Source: Spongilla lacustris (lineage: Eukaryota > Porifera > Demospongiae > Spongillida > Spongillidae). Taken from it: a DNA stretch of 64,000 nt. The stretch covers positions 9,192,735 through 9,256,734 of the forward strand of contig OX442420.1 of assembly GCA_949361645.1 (NCBI GenBank), written 5' to 3'. A program made the position numbers and the translations under genes. How positions within the stretch are numbered: the first letter of the stretch is position 1; each line of letters begins with the position of its first letter. Below, in pieces: positions 19,700-31,980 of the stretch. The notes beneath the pieces are model-generated. The model did not search any database. It was not told the DNA's origin and was given only the letters and a program-made list of their open reading frames with translations.

Positions 19700-21884
19700 C
19701 TGCAAATGATCATATGCATGATGTGTTGTAGATTTATATAGTAGCTAAATTCCATACACAACATTTTGCTTGTATATAACAAAGGAATGCAGTGCACTTA
19801 TGCATCTATACTTGTGGTTTGTGCATTTGTTTTTTAATTTTCATGTCATGTGCTCTGAAATGTGACTAAATTACTGGCAAGGACGAAAAATTTGTCTTTG
19901 GCTTTAAAAAATCATAACCCAAACCAGGTCTGGCCTGAGGCCAATGTCATAGGGTATATGGTCCGGGGCAATGTTCAATCCGGGGGACCATATACCCTTA
20001 GAGAATATGGTCCCCCCCCCCCCCCCCCCCCCCCCAGACCCAACTCCCTAGGGAACACGGTCTGTCTAAAAAAATGTACATCCAGGGAATACAGTCTGGG
20101 GGAGGAGGCGGACTCAATTCCCAGAATTGAGGTTTGATTTTGATTAAAACAATGTACCTCATCTATACCGCATTGATAGCCCCACTTAAACCCCATCTAT
20201 ACCCCTTGAAACCCAATCAAAAATTCATTAATCCGGATCAGGGACTATTGTCGCTTGAGTTAATTTCACTGGGCAACAACAAAAAGGGCACCAAAGGTGT
20301 GCGCGCAAGACAACCAGAGGGAGTGGCCCCCCTACCCCCTTAAGGAGTGAAGCTCCGCCTACACAGGCAAGCTTGGGCATGCATCACGATAACAGTCAAT
20401 AAAAACAAAATATTCAGCTTTTTGAAACACAATAAACTATTAGTTGGCGACCTGCGATCAGCTTTTTGAACCAAAGGTGCCAGCCCTTACATGCATGCAC
20501 ACACGGTATATACATGTATTTTATTATGTATACCATGCAGGGAATACGGTCTTGGGGGGGGGATACACTTCACTACTTAGATTTATAACACAGTGTGAAT
20601 CAATTAATATAGTTTCCTCGTTTAATGCCCATTCTTTATCCATTCATTCATCCCTGTTCCATCATTAATTTTTCACAGCGCATACATTTATAGGTCTTGA
20701 ACAAAATCAAATCAATCTTATCAAAAACACACGCATTATCAGTGCTTCATTTTTGGCAATTTAATGAAGGTGCCTTTTGTAAATTGCAATGGCATGCATT
20801 CATAACCAAGCACAATCTTCATTTAATGGAACATCCCCATACAGAGGTAATGATTTCTATTGCGCATTCCTCAGAAAAAAGTCACTATTCCAGAACTAAA
20901 TTCACGAAAATGCAACGACGCACTTTTGCTAGCACTGACAAGCCAAAATCAGAATGTCAACAGTTGACAAACTGCAAGAGACAACTAAAAAGAGCGCTGC
21001 CATCAATACATGCTTTTGGTACAAAGATTTGCCCTTCGCAGAGCTCTATACACTGTAAATAATTGGTTGCTATGTCAAACCAAAGAGTTTTAAACCATTG
21101 ATTCAATGGTTTGCAGAGCAAACAAAAGTATGATGATTTATCATTAAAGTTCACATTTTGGTTTAAATACACATTGGTTTGTATTTTTGAATTTCTAATA
21201 AATTGTATTTTTGAATTTCTAATAACATAAGGGTATTATTCGCCCCCATCAACAAAAAAAGCCCGCGATTTTAAACGAGCGAATCGTCGTAATTTATAAC
21301 GCTAGCGCGTACCTGGTTCAACATTTCTGGAAAGAAATGGCGCTTAAATGAAGAACGGCGCGCGCAGCAGCGCTCGAGATTATACATTACTCCGTTCTAA
21401 CATGAGCCATTATTGGTGGGGGCGGAGCGGGGTTAGCCGTAGGAACACAATAACACATTAATCCCTTCATCAGTTTAGCATACTCAACTCGATAACATTG
21501 CAAGCAAGATGTGCACTGGATAAGCAGGCGAATCGTTTTAAAATCGCTAGTTCGGCCTTTTTCGGCGAGTTTTTCTTTTTCTCGACTCTATACACAACCA
21601 ACATTTCTGGTTCTTTTATCAAGCCGTGAACAAGGTTTAAGGAATAAATGTGGTTTCACCACTAAACCGAAAATTGGTTTACGCTGTGTAGTAAACACAA
21701 ATTTTAGTTTGATGTAGCAACACGAAAAGGTGAGTTAAAGCTTTTAAAAAACCCTAAAGGTTTGGTCTTAAACCATCTCAAGTTAAAAAAAAAAAATACA
21801 TTATACTAACCAATACTTATTTGCACTGTACATATAAAGCCTGTTCATAATGCATGCACATGTGTGCATTAATGTAACGAACGC
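19700..21884. other. Intergenic/intronic, repeats and small palindromes
   Basis: It should contain the missing 5' exon(s) of the GTPase gene, which I could not identify. It holds a C24 run (20012-20035) flanked by inverted GGTATATGGTCC/GGACCATATACC words at 19951-19998, a perfect palindrome AAACCATTGATTCAATGGTTT near 21091, and a ~26-bp direct duplication (TGTATTTTTGAATTTCTAAT) at 21180-21225. No gene is supported. Confidence 0.5.
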
Positions 21885-22574
21885 TCAAATACCTTGGGCG
21901 TGTTCTTTATCGCCATCTGTGGCACCACTGTCTGTTTTTGGGACGCTGGTATTTTCCGAACTCCTGTCTCTGATAGGTAGTTGTGAACGACTGGCAGAAC
22001 TGCAGTCTTCTCTAGTGCAAATAATGCACTCACCGTTGCGGTAGGTGCTAGAACCACAGGCGTAGCAGAACTTGATCATGTCTCGTCGAGAGTATTCTTG
22101 CAAGGTTTCAGTGACCTTTAGGCTATCTGCACCCGTAATCCTGAACTTGCATTTAGCCTTCGAACTGCATTGTAGACTTGCACTACCTTTCTTTTCCGTT
22201 GCTTCACCGCACATCACACAACACTTAACATCACCAATGGAGATCATCAACCTACTAGGCACGGAATATTTGATGGGGTCTTTGCAGTCGCCGCAAACTA
22301 TAAAGTCTTCTTCGCTCTTCATATCACTGCCACACGCATAGCAGAAGTTCATTGAACCATTTTTAGCGTAACTATTCAGTTGCGATTTGCATCTGTCGGC
22401 GGCAACAGTGAACTTCCCGCACAGGATATCAAGGCACTTGACTTCATCTTTTTCAAGAGATACTTCACTGCTGCACACAACGCAATGTTTAATGTCGGGC
22501 AGGGCTACACTTTCTCCTTCAGACATAGAAACCTGACCTTTGCATACCGGGTATATGCTGTAACGGGTGGACAT
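21885..22574 (-). CDS. Cys-rich protein with four zinc-ribbon-like repeats
   Basis: Open frame of 229 residues. Four repeats each carry two CxxC knuckles: CVVC...CLDILC, CYACGS...CGDC, CVMCGE...CSSKAKC and CYACGSS...CIICTREDC. The second and fourth repeats are closest (FCYACGS), suggesting internal duplication of a two-ribbon unit. This pattern predicts four structural zinc sites. The last ~30 residues are polar and disordered. At 21893 the frame meets a good donor (CAAG|GTATTTGAG), so it may be spliced to a further exon instead of stopping 2 codons later. There is no transmembrane segment or signal peptide. The family is not recognised; a protein- or nucleic-acid-binding role is only a guess. 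Confidence 0.6.
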   Translation of the reverse strand: MSTRYSIYPVCKGQVSMSEGESVALPDIKHCVVCSSEVSLEKDEVKCLDILCGKFTVAADRCKSQLNSYAKNGSMNFCYACGSDMKSEEDFIVCGDCKDPIKYSVPSRLMISIGDVKCCVMCGEATEKKGSASLQCSSKAKCKFRITGADSLKVTETLQEYSRRDMIKFCYACGSSTYRNGECIICTREDCSSASRSQLPIRDRSSENTSVPKTDSGATDGDKEHAQGI

Positions 22575-22837
22575 ACTGATTTAATACAAGGAGTTCGTTA
22601 GTTTTATAGAATAAGGAACGCTAATGACATCACGTGAACTGTTGTGGTGCACAAGAGGCCGCTTCCCATTGGACGGTTCATGTGCGGTGGGGTCTTGTAT
22701 ATTGTACTAATATGTTTGCATCGGTATTGGGCCAATTTTGGTATAGGCCTACATGCAACGCAAAGAAATTGGATCAATATAGACCTTATCATTATTAGTA
22801 TTGGTAGCCTGACCGTCTGTTTTATAAAGTTTTTGTA

Positions 22838-23178
22838 GTGTGATGGGATGGTTACTTAGTAGTGGAAGGGTGAGTGCGATGGGATGGTTACTTAGTAATG
22901 GAGGGGTGAGTGTGATGGGATGGTTACTTAGTAGTGGAGGGGTGAGTGTGATGGGATGGTTACTTAGTAGTGGAGGGGTGAGTGTGATGGGATGGTTACT
23001 TAGTAGTGGAGGGGTGAGTGTGATGGGATGGTTACTTAGTAGTGGAGGGGTGAGTGTGATGGGATGGTTACTTAGTAGTGGAGGGGTGAGTGTGATGGGA
23101 TGGTTACTTAGTAGTGGAGGGGTGAGTGTGATGAGATGGTTACTTAGTAGTGGAGGGGTGAATGTGATGGGATGGTTA
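22838..23178. repeat. 36-bp minisatellite
   Basis: Nine-plus tandem copies of a 36-bp unit containing GATGGGATGGTTACTTAGTA. As 36 is divisible by 3, it gives an open frame repeating the 12-mer VMGWLLSSGGVS. With no flanking coding sequence I treat the frame as an artefact. Confidence 0.9.
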
Positions 23179-23358
23179 GTGCCCGAATAGCCACAGAAGG
23201 CAGCTTCATCATGATCCTAGTGAGTATGGCTGTGGCAGTAGCCCTCACTAAAGTGATATTCATTCTGCTATACATGTGACCTGGGCTGGCAGGTAACAGA
23301 ACACTCTGGGAGACTGCACTTCCTGAAGCATTGAAAGTCACATCTGAACATGTGACAT

Positions 23359-24980
23359 GTACACCAGAGTGAGACATGTAGTCATGATGTAACCACAGCT
23401 GTGGGGAGGTAAACATGAATTTTTAAGGAAACAGGAGGAGAGGGAGGGAGGGGATTTTTGATGGGGGTGGGAGAGAAAGAGAGAAAGGTGAAGGTTGGCA
23501 AAACAAGAAAGATGAAAGGATTAATTTTTTGTTGAGGTTGGAATTACATGTATACTGTTGATACACTGTGAGGGATCGGGTGACTTCATGCATGTACATG
23601 TGTTACAGGAAGTGTATTGTGCCATTTTGTATAGGTATCAGTTTAATCCAGTATTGTTAAGAAGTGCAGGTAGCCCTTGACCTTCACACGGACTCTGTCA
23701 TGTGTTAGGACATATAAAGGTAAAGGTTGAGATATGCAGTCAGTGAAAGGGAGTTAGTGTTCTTGTTTTCCTGGTTCGTTATCCTTTGGTGATCGGGACC
23801 CTTCAGCTGCGCAAGCCAGTATAGATGATACCACGGTCCTAGTAATCCTTCATATATACATGCAAATGCATGCAACACTAAATGAAAGTTTGGGAAATGA
23901 CAGTTTGCTATTACAGCCACAAGGGAACAGGACTACATGCCATGTGTGACCTGCTGAGTGCCATCAAACCCATCAGATAACCTTCTGCATACAGCAATGC
24001 ATAAGCCTAGACTAAGGTCAGCCATAGCATAATGAATCATTATTTACAGAGGGCAGACATGTGGTACATGAATAAATGTATCATATTTGAAGCCAAGAAT
24101 GGACCACCTGACCACTGCCACCACAAAATATAGTTTGAAATTCAATGTGGAAAAAAAAAAAAACAGGAAGACTGTGTATGTATGGGCCATTTCTGGACAT
24201 GTCTCTTAATAATAAAAGATTGGTCAACAGCATCAGGTGCATGCATGGTCCATTCTTGGCTTGAAATCTGATACATTTATTCATGTACCACATGTCTGAC
24301 CTCAGTAAATAATGATTCATTGTGCTATGGCTGACCTTAGTCTAGGCTTATGCATTGCTGTATGCAGAAGGTTATCTGATGGGTTTGATGGCACTCAGCA
24401 GGTCACACATGGCATGTAGTCCTGTTCCCTTGTGGCTGTAATAGCAAACTGTCATTTCCCAAACTTTCATTTAGTGTTGCATGCATTTGCATGTATATAT
24501 GAAGGATTACTAGGACCGTGGTATCATCTATACTGGCTTGCGCAGCTGAAGGGTCCCGATCACCAAAGGATAACGAACCAGGAAAACAAGAACACTAACT
24601 CCCTTTCACTGACTGCATATCTCAACCTTTACCTTTATATGTCCTAACACATGACAGAGTCCGTGTGAAGGTCAAGGGCTACCTGCACTTCTTAACAACA
24701 CTGGATTAAACTGATACCTATACAAAATGGCACAATACACTTCCTGTAACACATGTACATGCATGAAGTCACTCAATCCCTCACAGTGTATCAACAGTAT
24801 AGTTCCAACCTCAACAAAAAATTAATCCTTTCATCTTTCTTGTTTTGCCAACCTTCACCTTTCTCTCTTTCCCTCCCACCCCCATCAAAAATCCCTCTCC
24901 TCCTCTGTTTCCTTAAAAATTCATATTTACCTCCCCACAGCTGTGGTTACATCATGACTACATGTCTCCCTCTGGTGTAC
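23359..24980. repeat. Long near-perfect inverted repeat (~750-bp arms)
   Basis: The left arm (23359-~24108) and right arm (~24246-24980) are reverse complements with few differences; the same 71-codon frame occurs in both (23705-23920 minus, 24432-24647 plus). The loop is ~135 bp and contains an A-run near 24150. The outer ends read GTACACCAGAG and its approximate complement. No target duplication or transposon gene was found, so this could be a fold-back element or a local inverted duplication. Confidence 0.85.
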
Positions 24981-25405
24981 CCACGGTTGTTCTGCATTGG
25001 CAATAGGTTTGATATTTGGAACAACCAATAAAATTTGCGGTACTTGCTCCAAAATGGCGGCTTCAGAGCTCATTAACTTTCAAGCACAAACCTTCCACAT
25101 CTGGCACATACAGTGCAGACAAACAGGCCATAGGTAGTTAGGTAAACGTATGTACTATCTTCAGTATATTAAACGCATGTGTACGCTGTTACAACGTCGA
25201 TGCACTACGCGTTGCGCAACCGAAGGCTTTTATTTAGCACGATCGGTTGTATTGTTATCTGGCTTTCGTTCTCCGATTCCTCCATTATAAGTGCCCTTCA
25301 AAATAATACAGGAATGAGAGCATTCACTGGTAAGTTGAAATATTCTTTTATCTTTAGGTGCCATATTTTCCATATGTGAGGACGTACCACACCAAGTCAT
25401 GAATA
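24981..25405. other. Possible promoter-like stretch, no gene recognised
   Basis: It contains ACCAATAAAA and CCAAAATGGCGGC words near 25024-25064, reminiscent of CCAAT-box and YY1-like promoter sequence, but no gene start can be tied to them. Confidence 0.3.
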
Positions 25406-26199
25406 ATGCACATTCAAGCCATATTACGTATATACAGTGTAAAGATGGTCGATTTATTCAGGTATGTGGGTGCAGGCTACAAAAAGCTCTTAAAGCTAAG
25501 GGCAAAACAGGGCAACGAAAGCCACAAATATTCGTCCGCTCAGTCCTATTCAAAGGACTTAATGACAGTCTTCGATATTGACGTTGCAAGTGATGCTGTT
25601 GAGATCCACCCCCAGATGTTTTGCATTAATTGTGTAATAAGGCATTGTTAGGGCAAAGGGGTGTCAAACCCCATACAAGTGCACACGCACATACTGGATA
25701 CGTGTAAAGTATGTTTATAACTCTCCAATATATGTACATGTGCCAAAATAAGTTGGTGTTCAAGCCTTTCTGCACACTTAGATGGCAAGGCACTTTTAAG
25801 CCTGAATAGCCTAAATGCTACACTAGCTGATCACTTTGATTGTAGCCCTAGCACCCCCAGCCTTGGCACATGTACAAGTAATATTGACATCTGTGATGAA
25901 CATGCATGCTGATGTACATGTATCCAATTTGTATAGCTGTACTGCGGCAGCCAATCCAGCTGCCATGTCACATGTGTGTGTAAGCAGTGCATCTCACTGA
26001 GCACATAACCAAGTGCCCCTGTTGTTATGACTTGGCCTGTCTACAGAACAGTGCAGTGAAACTACCTCCAGATATGGTAAACACACTTCTTGGGGATGTC
26101 ATGGTGTGCTGTACATTGTGTGGGCAAGGTATTGGAGCTGGTAACTATGATACACATGAGTGTAGTCAGTTCAGCAAACTACAACAACCATATGGTTGA
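25406..26199 (+). pseudogene. Decayed sequence resembling RAG1 N-terminal zinc-binding modules
   Basis: Two pieces resemble, in order, the N-terminal zinc region of RAG1-like proteins. At ~25480-25630 a frame reads YSKDLMTVFDIDV...IHPQMFCINC, like the segment before the RAG1 RING. At ~25950-26190, CHVTCVCKQC in one frame passes by a one-base shift into EHITKCPCCYDL...VNTLLGDVMVCCTLCGQGI...YDTHEC, resembling a RING C-terminal half followed by a C2H2-like finger. The shift near 25995 and stops between the pieces suggest a relic, although introns could explain part. No RAG1 catalytic core follows; a Gypsy-like element starts instead. Identity rests on motif recall only. Confidence 0.42.
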
Positions 26200-26449
26200 T
26201 TGGATTCACTACCACAATGTGGTTGTGGATTGACGGGTGAACACTTTACAGGGTCAATTCACTCCAAGTTTAACAACCTAAAATTAAATCAGTACATGAC
26301 CCAGTTGAAAGGAACATTACCTCTCTGTATCACACAAAAATCCATTGTGCCACCCCACCACAGAAGAAACGTAAAGAAACTAAGCAGAATATTAAAAGAA
26401 AAAAAAAAAAGAACACACTTGATTTCCTATAGATTGTTTATCTATAAAA

Positions 26450-27039
26450 TGGCGTCAACCGCGAAGCACGACGAGCAGGCAAGGGCACCAACCACAAGAA
26501 CAGGCTGTGACAGCCAATGTCACAACTGTGGTTTCCAGCATCCAAAAGGTAGATGTCCAGTGTATGGCAAACGATGTATGAACTGCAGCAAGTATAATCA
26601 CTTTGCCAAGCAGTGCAAGGCAAAGAAAGCAGCAGCAGCAGAGGGGGCAAAAAGTGTCAGGAACACTGGAGAGGAGCATCGTCTCATAAGCGCAATTAAG
26701 GACAAAACAGAGACCACTGACAGTGAATGCTTTGTAAACCTGGAGTTACAAGGTACTCCTGTCAAACTCAAGGTTGACACTGGTTCTCAGGCAAACATCC
26801 TACCACAGAAAGTGTTTCAGAGCCTGAAAGAGAAACTCAAACTGGCACGAACGTCCTCCAAACTGACTAGTTACACCGGTGACATACTTCCGATCTTGGG
26901 CCAATGCAAACTTACCTGTGAAGGGAAAGACCTGGAATTTTTTGTAGTGAGAACAAATCAAAGCCCAATACTATGTTTCACTGAAGGCGTCCCAGGAGCT
27001 AGGACTCATCAAGGTTGTACTGAACATAAACAAAGCTGA
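26450..27039 (+). pseudogene. Gypsy-like gag/protease region
   Basis: From the methionine near 26450 the frame gives a basic N-terminus, zinc knuckles (CHNCGFQHPKGRC, then CMNCSKYNHFAKQC), and an aspartic protease motif (VDTGSQANILP) about 70 residues later. The frame closes at 27037-27039, before the polymerase region, so a shift is needed to read on. Confidence 0.8.
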
Positions 27040-27081
27040 CAGTTTAGTAAAACAGTTCAAAGATGTTTTCGAAGGTCTAGG

Positions 27082-28324
27082 GTGCCTCAAAACACCGTAT
27101 ACCGCATCAAGGTTGATCTGTCAGTCCGTCCAACAATATGTCCACCTAGGAACCAACCAGTAGCCCTGAAATCCCGAATCAAGGAGGAACTAGACAGAAT
27201 GGAACAGATGAAGGTTATCAAGAAAGTGGAAGAACCAACAGACTGGGTCAATGCAATGGTTGTTGTTGAGAAACCTCGCACGAAGAAACTAAGGATTTGC
27301 TTGGACCCAAGACCTCTCAACAAGGTGACTATCAACTGCCTACCTGGTATAGAAGATATATCCACACGTCTCACTGGTGCCAAGGTATTCTCTAAATTGG
27401 ATGCCAGTCATGGGTATTGGCAAGTGCCACTTGATGAAGAAAGCCAGTTATTGACTACCTTCAACAGTCCATTTGGCCGCTACTGCTACACAAGAATGCC
27501 TTTTGGAATTAAGTCAGCTCAAGAGATCGTCCAAAAGCGAATGCATCAGAACTTCGAAGATTTAGCAGGTGTTGAAACTGATATTGACAACATACTAAGT
27601 CTTAGTGTGGGGAAGAAACGAAGAGGAACATCTCCAACGTCTAAAGGAAGTCCTGCAAAGATGCAAAGAAATCAATCTCAGATTGAACATGGAGAAATGC
27701 CAGTTTGCAATGCCCCAAGTCACATATCTGGGACACATAATAAATGCTCAAGGGATTGCACCAGATAAAGAAAAGGTTCGAGCAATCTGTGAAATGCCTA
27801 CACCCCAGGACAAGAAAGGAGTTGAGCGACTGCTGGGCACATTGAACTATGTAGCTAAATTCATACCTGACCTGTCAACTCTAACTCATCCTATCAGGGA
27901 GCTACTGAAAAAGGACACACAGTTCATTTGGGAATGGGAACAGAAAGAAGCTTTCAAAAAGGTCACAGAGAGACTTTCAGCTGCACCAGTACTGGCATTC
28001 TATGATGTCCACAAACCATCTGTCATCAGCTGTGATGCTTCACAAACTGGACTTGGTGCTGTTCTACTCCAAGATCACAAACCAGTCGCATATGCATCCC
28101 GTTCAATGACAAGTGCAGAAACCAGATATGCACAGATCGAGAAGGAACTACTTGCTGTGTTATTCTCCCTTGAAAAGTACATATACGGCACGCATGTAGA
28201 TATTGAATCTGACCACAAACCACTTGAGATAATAACACGAAAGCAGTTATTCAGCGCATGCTGTTACGACTCCAGCGATACGACTACACGCTTAGGTACA
28301 CACCTGGAAAGGACATGGTTATAG
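27082..28324 (+). pseudogene. Gypsy-like reverse transcriptase / RNase H, frameshifted
   Basis: The first piece (to about 27600) has RT motifs: LRICLDPRPLNK, FSKLDASHGYWQVPL and RMPFGIKSAQEI. The YxDD-equivalent position reads DIDNI, so one catalytic Asp is altered. Just after it the frame shifts, and the rest of the polymerase and the RNase H domain (ISCDASQTGLGAVL, ASRSMTSAETRYAQIEKELL) continue at 27605-28324 in another frame. A 25-bp word at 27777 recurs at 28328. Confidence 0.8.
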
Positions 28325-28345
28325 CAGGTTCGAGCAATCTGTGAA

Positions 28346-29505
28346 ATGCCTCCACCTAGTGATGACCTGGAGGAAGATTTGGACTGTGCAGTACACATGG
28401 TGCTGGAGAAAAGCTCTGCTACTGACAAAGGACTACAGAAGGTCAAAAAGAACACAGAAACAGATCACTCACTTCAGAGGTTACAAGGCTTCATCAGAAC
28501 AGGATGGCCTGACAGCAGAGCTGATCTACCCGAAGATATCCGTGCTTACTGGAATTTTAGAGAGGAACTGTCTGACGCTGGTGGGATCATCCTAAAAGGA
28601 GAACAGATTGTGATACCTGCCAACATGCGCAAGGATACCCTCAGTCGAATACATGCACTGTGGTCACATGGGAGTTGTCAAATGCTTACAGCGAGCAAAA
28701 GATGCTGTATATTGGCCAGGCATGTCTAAAGATATTACGGACATGATCTTAAAGTGTGAAACCTGTATCAACATGCATAACTCAAATGCAAAGGAACCAA
28801 TGACACCAGGACCAACCCCAAACAGACCATGGGATATTCTAGCCACTGACTTATTCCACTGGAATAAACAGGACTACTTGCTGATAGTGGACTACTACTC
28901 TCGCTTTGTTGAATTCAGCAGATTGGATGACTTGAGCAGTAAGTCGGTGATAAACCATACAAAGTCAATATTGGCAAGGCATGGCATTCCCACAGATAAT
29001 AAGCGACAATGGTCCACAATATACATCAGAGGAGTATCAAAGATTTGTGAACGAATGGGGTATCTCTCACATGACCACCAGTCCGCACACACTATCCACA
29101 AGCAAATGGAATGGCAGAAAAATTTGTCCAGGTATAGTGAAATGACTCCTGATTAAAGCAGCACAGGACAATCAGGATCCATACATGAGTCTGCTCATCC
29201 ACCGGAACACCAACATCGACAATCTAGCTTCACCTGCTCAAATGCTTATGCATGGTAGAAGATTGCGAACAAACCTACCAGTCATACCCAAACAGTTAAA
29301 TCCCCAAACTATTGACCCTGAGAAAGTGACCTTCGAACGAAGTCAAAGACAAGTCACACAGAAGCAGTATCATGACAGAGGATCAAGGTCATTACCTGTT
29401 TTGGAACAGCAAGTGAAAGTGAGGATGCAAGTGCAAGGGAGGTGGATACCCGCAACGGTAGTCAGTAGGGCCGATACGCCTCACTCTTACATAGTAGAAA
29501 CTTAA
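28346..29505 (+). pseudogene. Gypsy-like integrase region, broken
   Basis: Integrase zinc-binding HHCC remnants (H...GHMGVVKC...CETC) occur near 28650-28780. The catalytic core begins with DILATDLFHW and DYYSRFVE, then degenerates, including loss of frame near 29000-29150. A C-terminal GPY-like piece (VKVRMQVQGRWIPATVV) occurs near 29410-29460, followed by an acidic tail at 29542-29850 ending RVIRPPARYKDF, typical of this element class. Confidence 0.75.
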
Positions 29506-29939
29506 AGTGGGAAGCAATACAGAAGAAAGTGACGTCACCTAATGAAATGCCATCAGGATAATAGATCTTCTTTTGATGACTATGTCCCTCCAGTTGAAAA
29601 TCCTGCACAGGAAGAAGAGAGAAATGATGGTGAGCTCAATACAGAGGTTGAACCACCACAACAGGAAAATGAGCTGGCTGAATTTGAACTGGAATATGAC
29701 CCTGAGACAGCAGTGACAGACACGGAAGACACTCATGACGAACAGGTGACACAAAATGAGCTGGAAGAACAACCACAAGCAGCACTCAACGCACGAGGCA
29801 GAGTGATCAGACCACCTGCAAGGTATAAAGACTTCGAAAAAGGGGGTTGTAGTATAATGTCATTAGGCAGGGATCACGTGTGTTGTGGTGTGATGTAATA
29901 GCAACTTGGTGCGTGCTACAAAGTGTGGAATTGTCTCGG

Positions 29940-29953
29940 CAGGGCCCGCGGAG

Positions 29954-29989
<36 letters not shown>

Positions 29990-31747
29990 AGGGGGGCAGC
30001 TGCCCCCCCCACTTTTTTGGCCGATAATGTTTATTTATTTTTTAAATGTATTAATTATCGCGGATGCATGCTGGCACGCGGCTCCTCCATCAATCTGTAG
30101 CATACCAGCCGTGACTTTTGTTCTTTGTTATTGTCAATGTGCAGTGTTTGACCCTTGTATCTTATAATGATTTAATTGTTTTGCTTTGACGAAGGAAACT
30201 CCGAAATATATTTGATTACAGATAGCCAACCGATTTACTATGAAGCAATCGATTTGCCAGGGTTCATTACGGTAACATATGTTAGATGCCTACATGTAGG
30301 CGATATAAAGCGGTTTTAACCTACCGCATGTAGGCGTTCCATTGAGACTTCTGGTCCTCGCATGAAATCAGTAGTGTACAAACTTTCAACTCGAAAAAAT
30401 ATAACATTAGACTTCATTTTTCATTCGCTTTAATGGAGATCATTCAACCATTGCATGGCTCTGTAGATACGCGATCAAAAAGATGAAGCTTAAAAGTTGG
30501 AAATCGTCTGTGTTTGGCCTCAGGAAGTGAAATTCTACCTGCCTAAAAATCGAAGAATGCTTTTAGCAAATTTTTGTACATCGGAACAACATTAACAATT
30601 AACTCTAGCTATTTCTGTCACCACCTTGCAAGCAGCCTTCTTTGCTGTATTGATTACATGCATGTTTATTTCAAGCGTTGGCTGTTTGTTCATTGTTTGG
30701 AATAAAGCGGTTTGCAACGCCTATACGACCTATCATTAAACTGGAATTGATGTACATGTAACTGATTATCAGAAAAATATGCTGACGATGTGAATGTCAC
30801 ACTTTTGAAGGCCCAATTACCGGTTTTTAAACTCATACTACGTGGAGAATTTCAATCATCAGTTCCATGAAATTTACATTGCTTTTCACAATGTGAAAAG
30901 CCTCTAAAGGAAGATTGTTACTATATTTAAACTGATTTAGGTCAATCCAGCTACTAATGCAGTTAGTGAAAGACCTTTTTCCAACGCTCGTCGCCTGAAA
31001 ACGTAATTGGCTTCGCACTACCACGATAGAACGGTTCTGGCCAGTCAGGAACCGTTCTTTGAACGCCGTGCTGTTCCGGTCTAGAGACTAGACCGGAACA
31101 CCAAATAGAGCTGGTCCGAGAACGCTCCGGAACGGTTCCCCTGCCAGTGTGAACAACAACCGTGCTGGAACCGTTCTTATAAGTGTATAACTATTAATAA
31201 TTCGATATGAAATTAATTTTTACTTCATAATAGCGGTGTGGGGACACGCAGAGACGCTCAAGTTCACTGAACTTGAGCGTCTCGTTGTCGTTATTCGCGG
31301 AATGCCCCAAATGCTCACTATCATCGTACGAAGTAAGCTATAGTACTCATTTTTTTGTCTCCTAATTTTCTCATGGCTCTTCGTACAGCGATCCTTTTGC
31401 CTCTTTCACCGTCTCTGTGCATAACAATAGCTTTCAAAATCGCCGCTTAATCCATCGTTTTTGTACTGTGTCACGTGAACCATAATTCTAGCGCGGACCA
31501 AGGAACCGTTCTGTAGTGTGAACGGGGTGTAATATTGACCTGGACGAAGTTGCCTCTGAGTTCGCCTCTAGAATTGACAATTGAAAGCGACATTTTGGTG
31601 TCGTAGGATCGATATTATTGTGCCTTTTTGTAACGTAACTTAAATTTGTACGCGCGTTTCGAATAACTCTCACATGCAGGGAGGTGCGAAGGAATATAAC
31701 AACTTAATTTCTGCCCCCCCACTTTATAATACCGTCCGCGGGCCCTG
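29940..31747. mobile_element. Non-autonomous hAT-like element with G32 run
   Basis: Ends read CAGGGCCCGCGGA and its complement (right end at 31747), with further inverted similarity inside (AAGTGGGGGGGCAG at 31704-31722 versus GCAGCTGCCCCCCCCACTTT at 29997). Flanks TGTCTCGG and TGACTCGT agree at 6 of 8 positions, compatible with a decayed 8-bp hAT target duplication. A G32 run lies at 29956-29987. GAACGGTTC words and complements at 31030-31135 and 31500-31512 suggest a second element nested inside. No transposase was recognised. Confidence 0.6.
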
Positions 31748-31980
31748 TGACTCGTATTAATCTTTGGTAATCGGTAGTCCAGTCCGTATCTGGTGCACGA
31801 ACCCTAACGTTACACATTATAAAGCGAATATTCAGAAGGCAAATGTTTAAAGTAGAAAATATGGCACCCGTTAAACTAACAAAGAAACGTTCCAAAAACT
31901 TACGTCCGTTGTTGGTTTCAAATTTCAGGTGACTTTATCAGGGCGGAATCGTCAAAAAAAACGGTCACTTCTCGTCCCTA

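Larger units (their letters stand above)
26200..29939 (+). mobile_element. Degenerate Ty3/Gypsy-like LTR retrotransposon, truncated
   Basis: Gag zinc knuckle, protease, reverse transcriptase, RNase H and integrase pieces occur in Ty3/Gypsy order on the plus strand, broken by frameshifts and stops. A purine-rich tract (GAAAAAGGGGG) near 29838 followed by TGTAGTATAATG may mark the start of a 3' LTR, cut off at 29940 by another element. No matching 5' LTR was found. The copy cannot be active. Confidence 0.85.

Noticed and set aside
22840..23190. 116-codon frame with repeated VMGWLLSSGGVS
   Set aside because: The 36-bp minisatellite unit is divisible by three; there is no signal peptide, domain or flanking coding sequence.
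25987..29156. RAG transposon (RAG1 plus RAG2) hypothesis
   Set aside because: No RAG1 catalytic core or kelch repeats follow; the downstream sequence is a Ty3/Gypsy-like polymerase.
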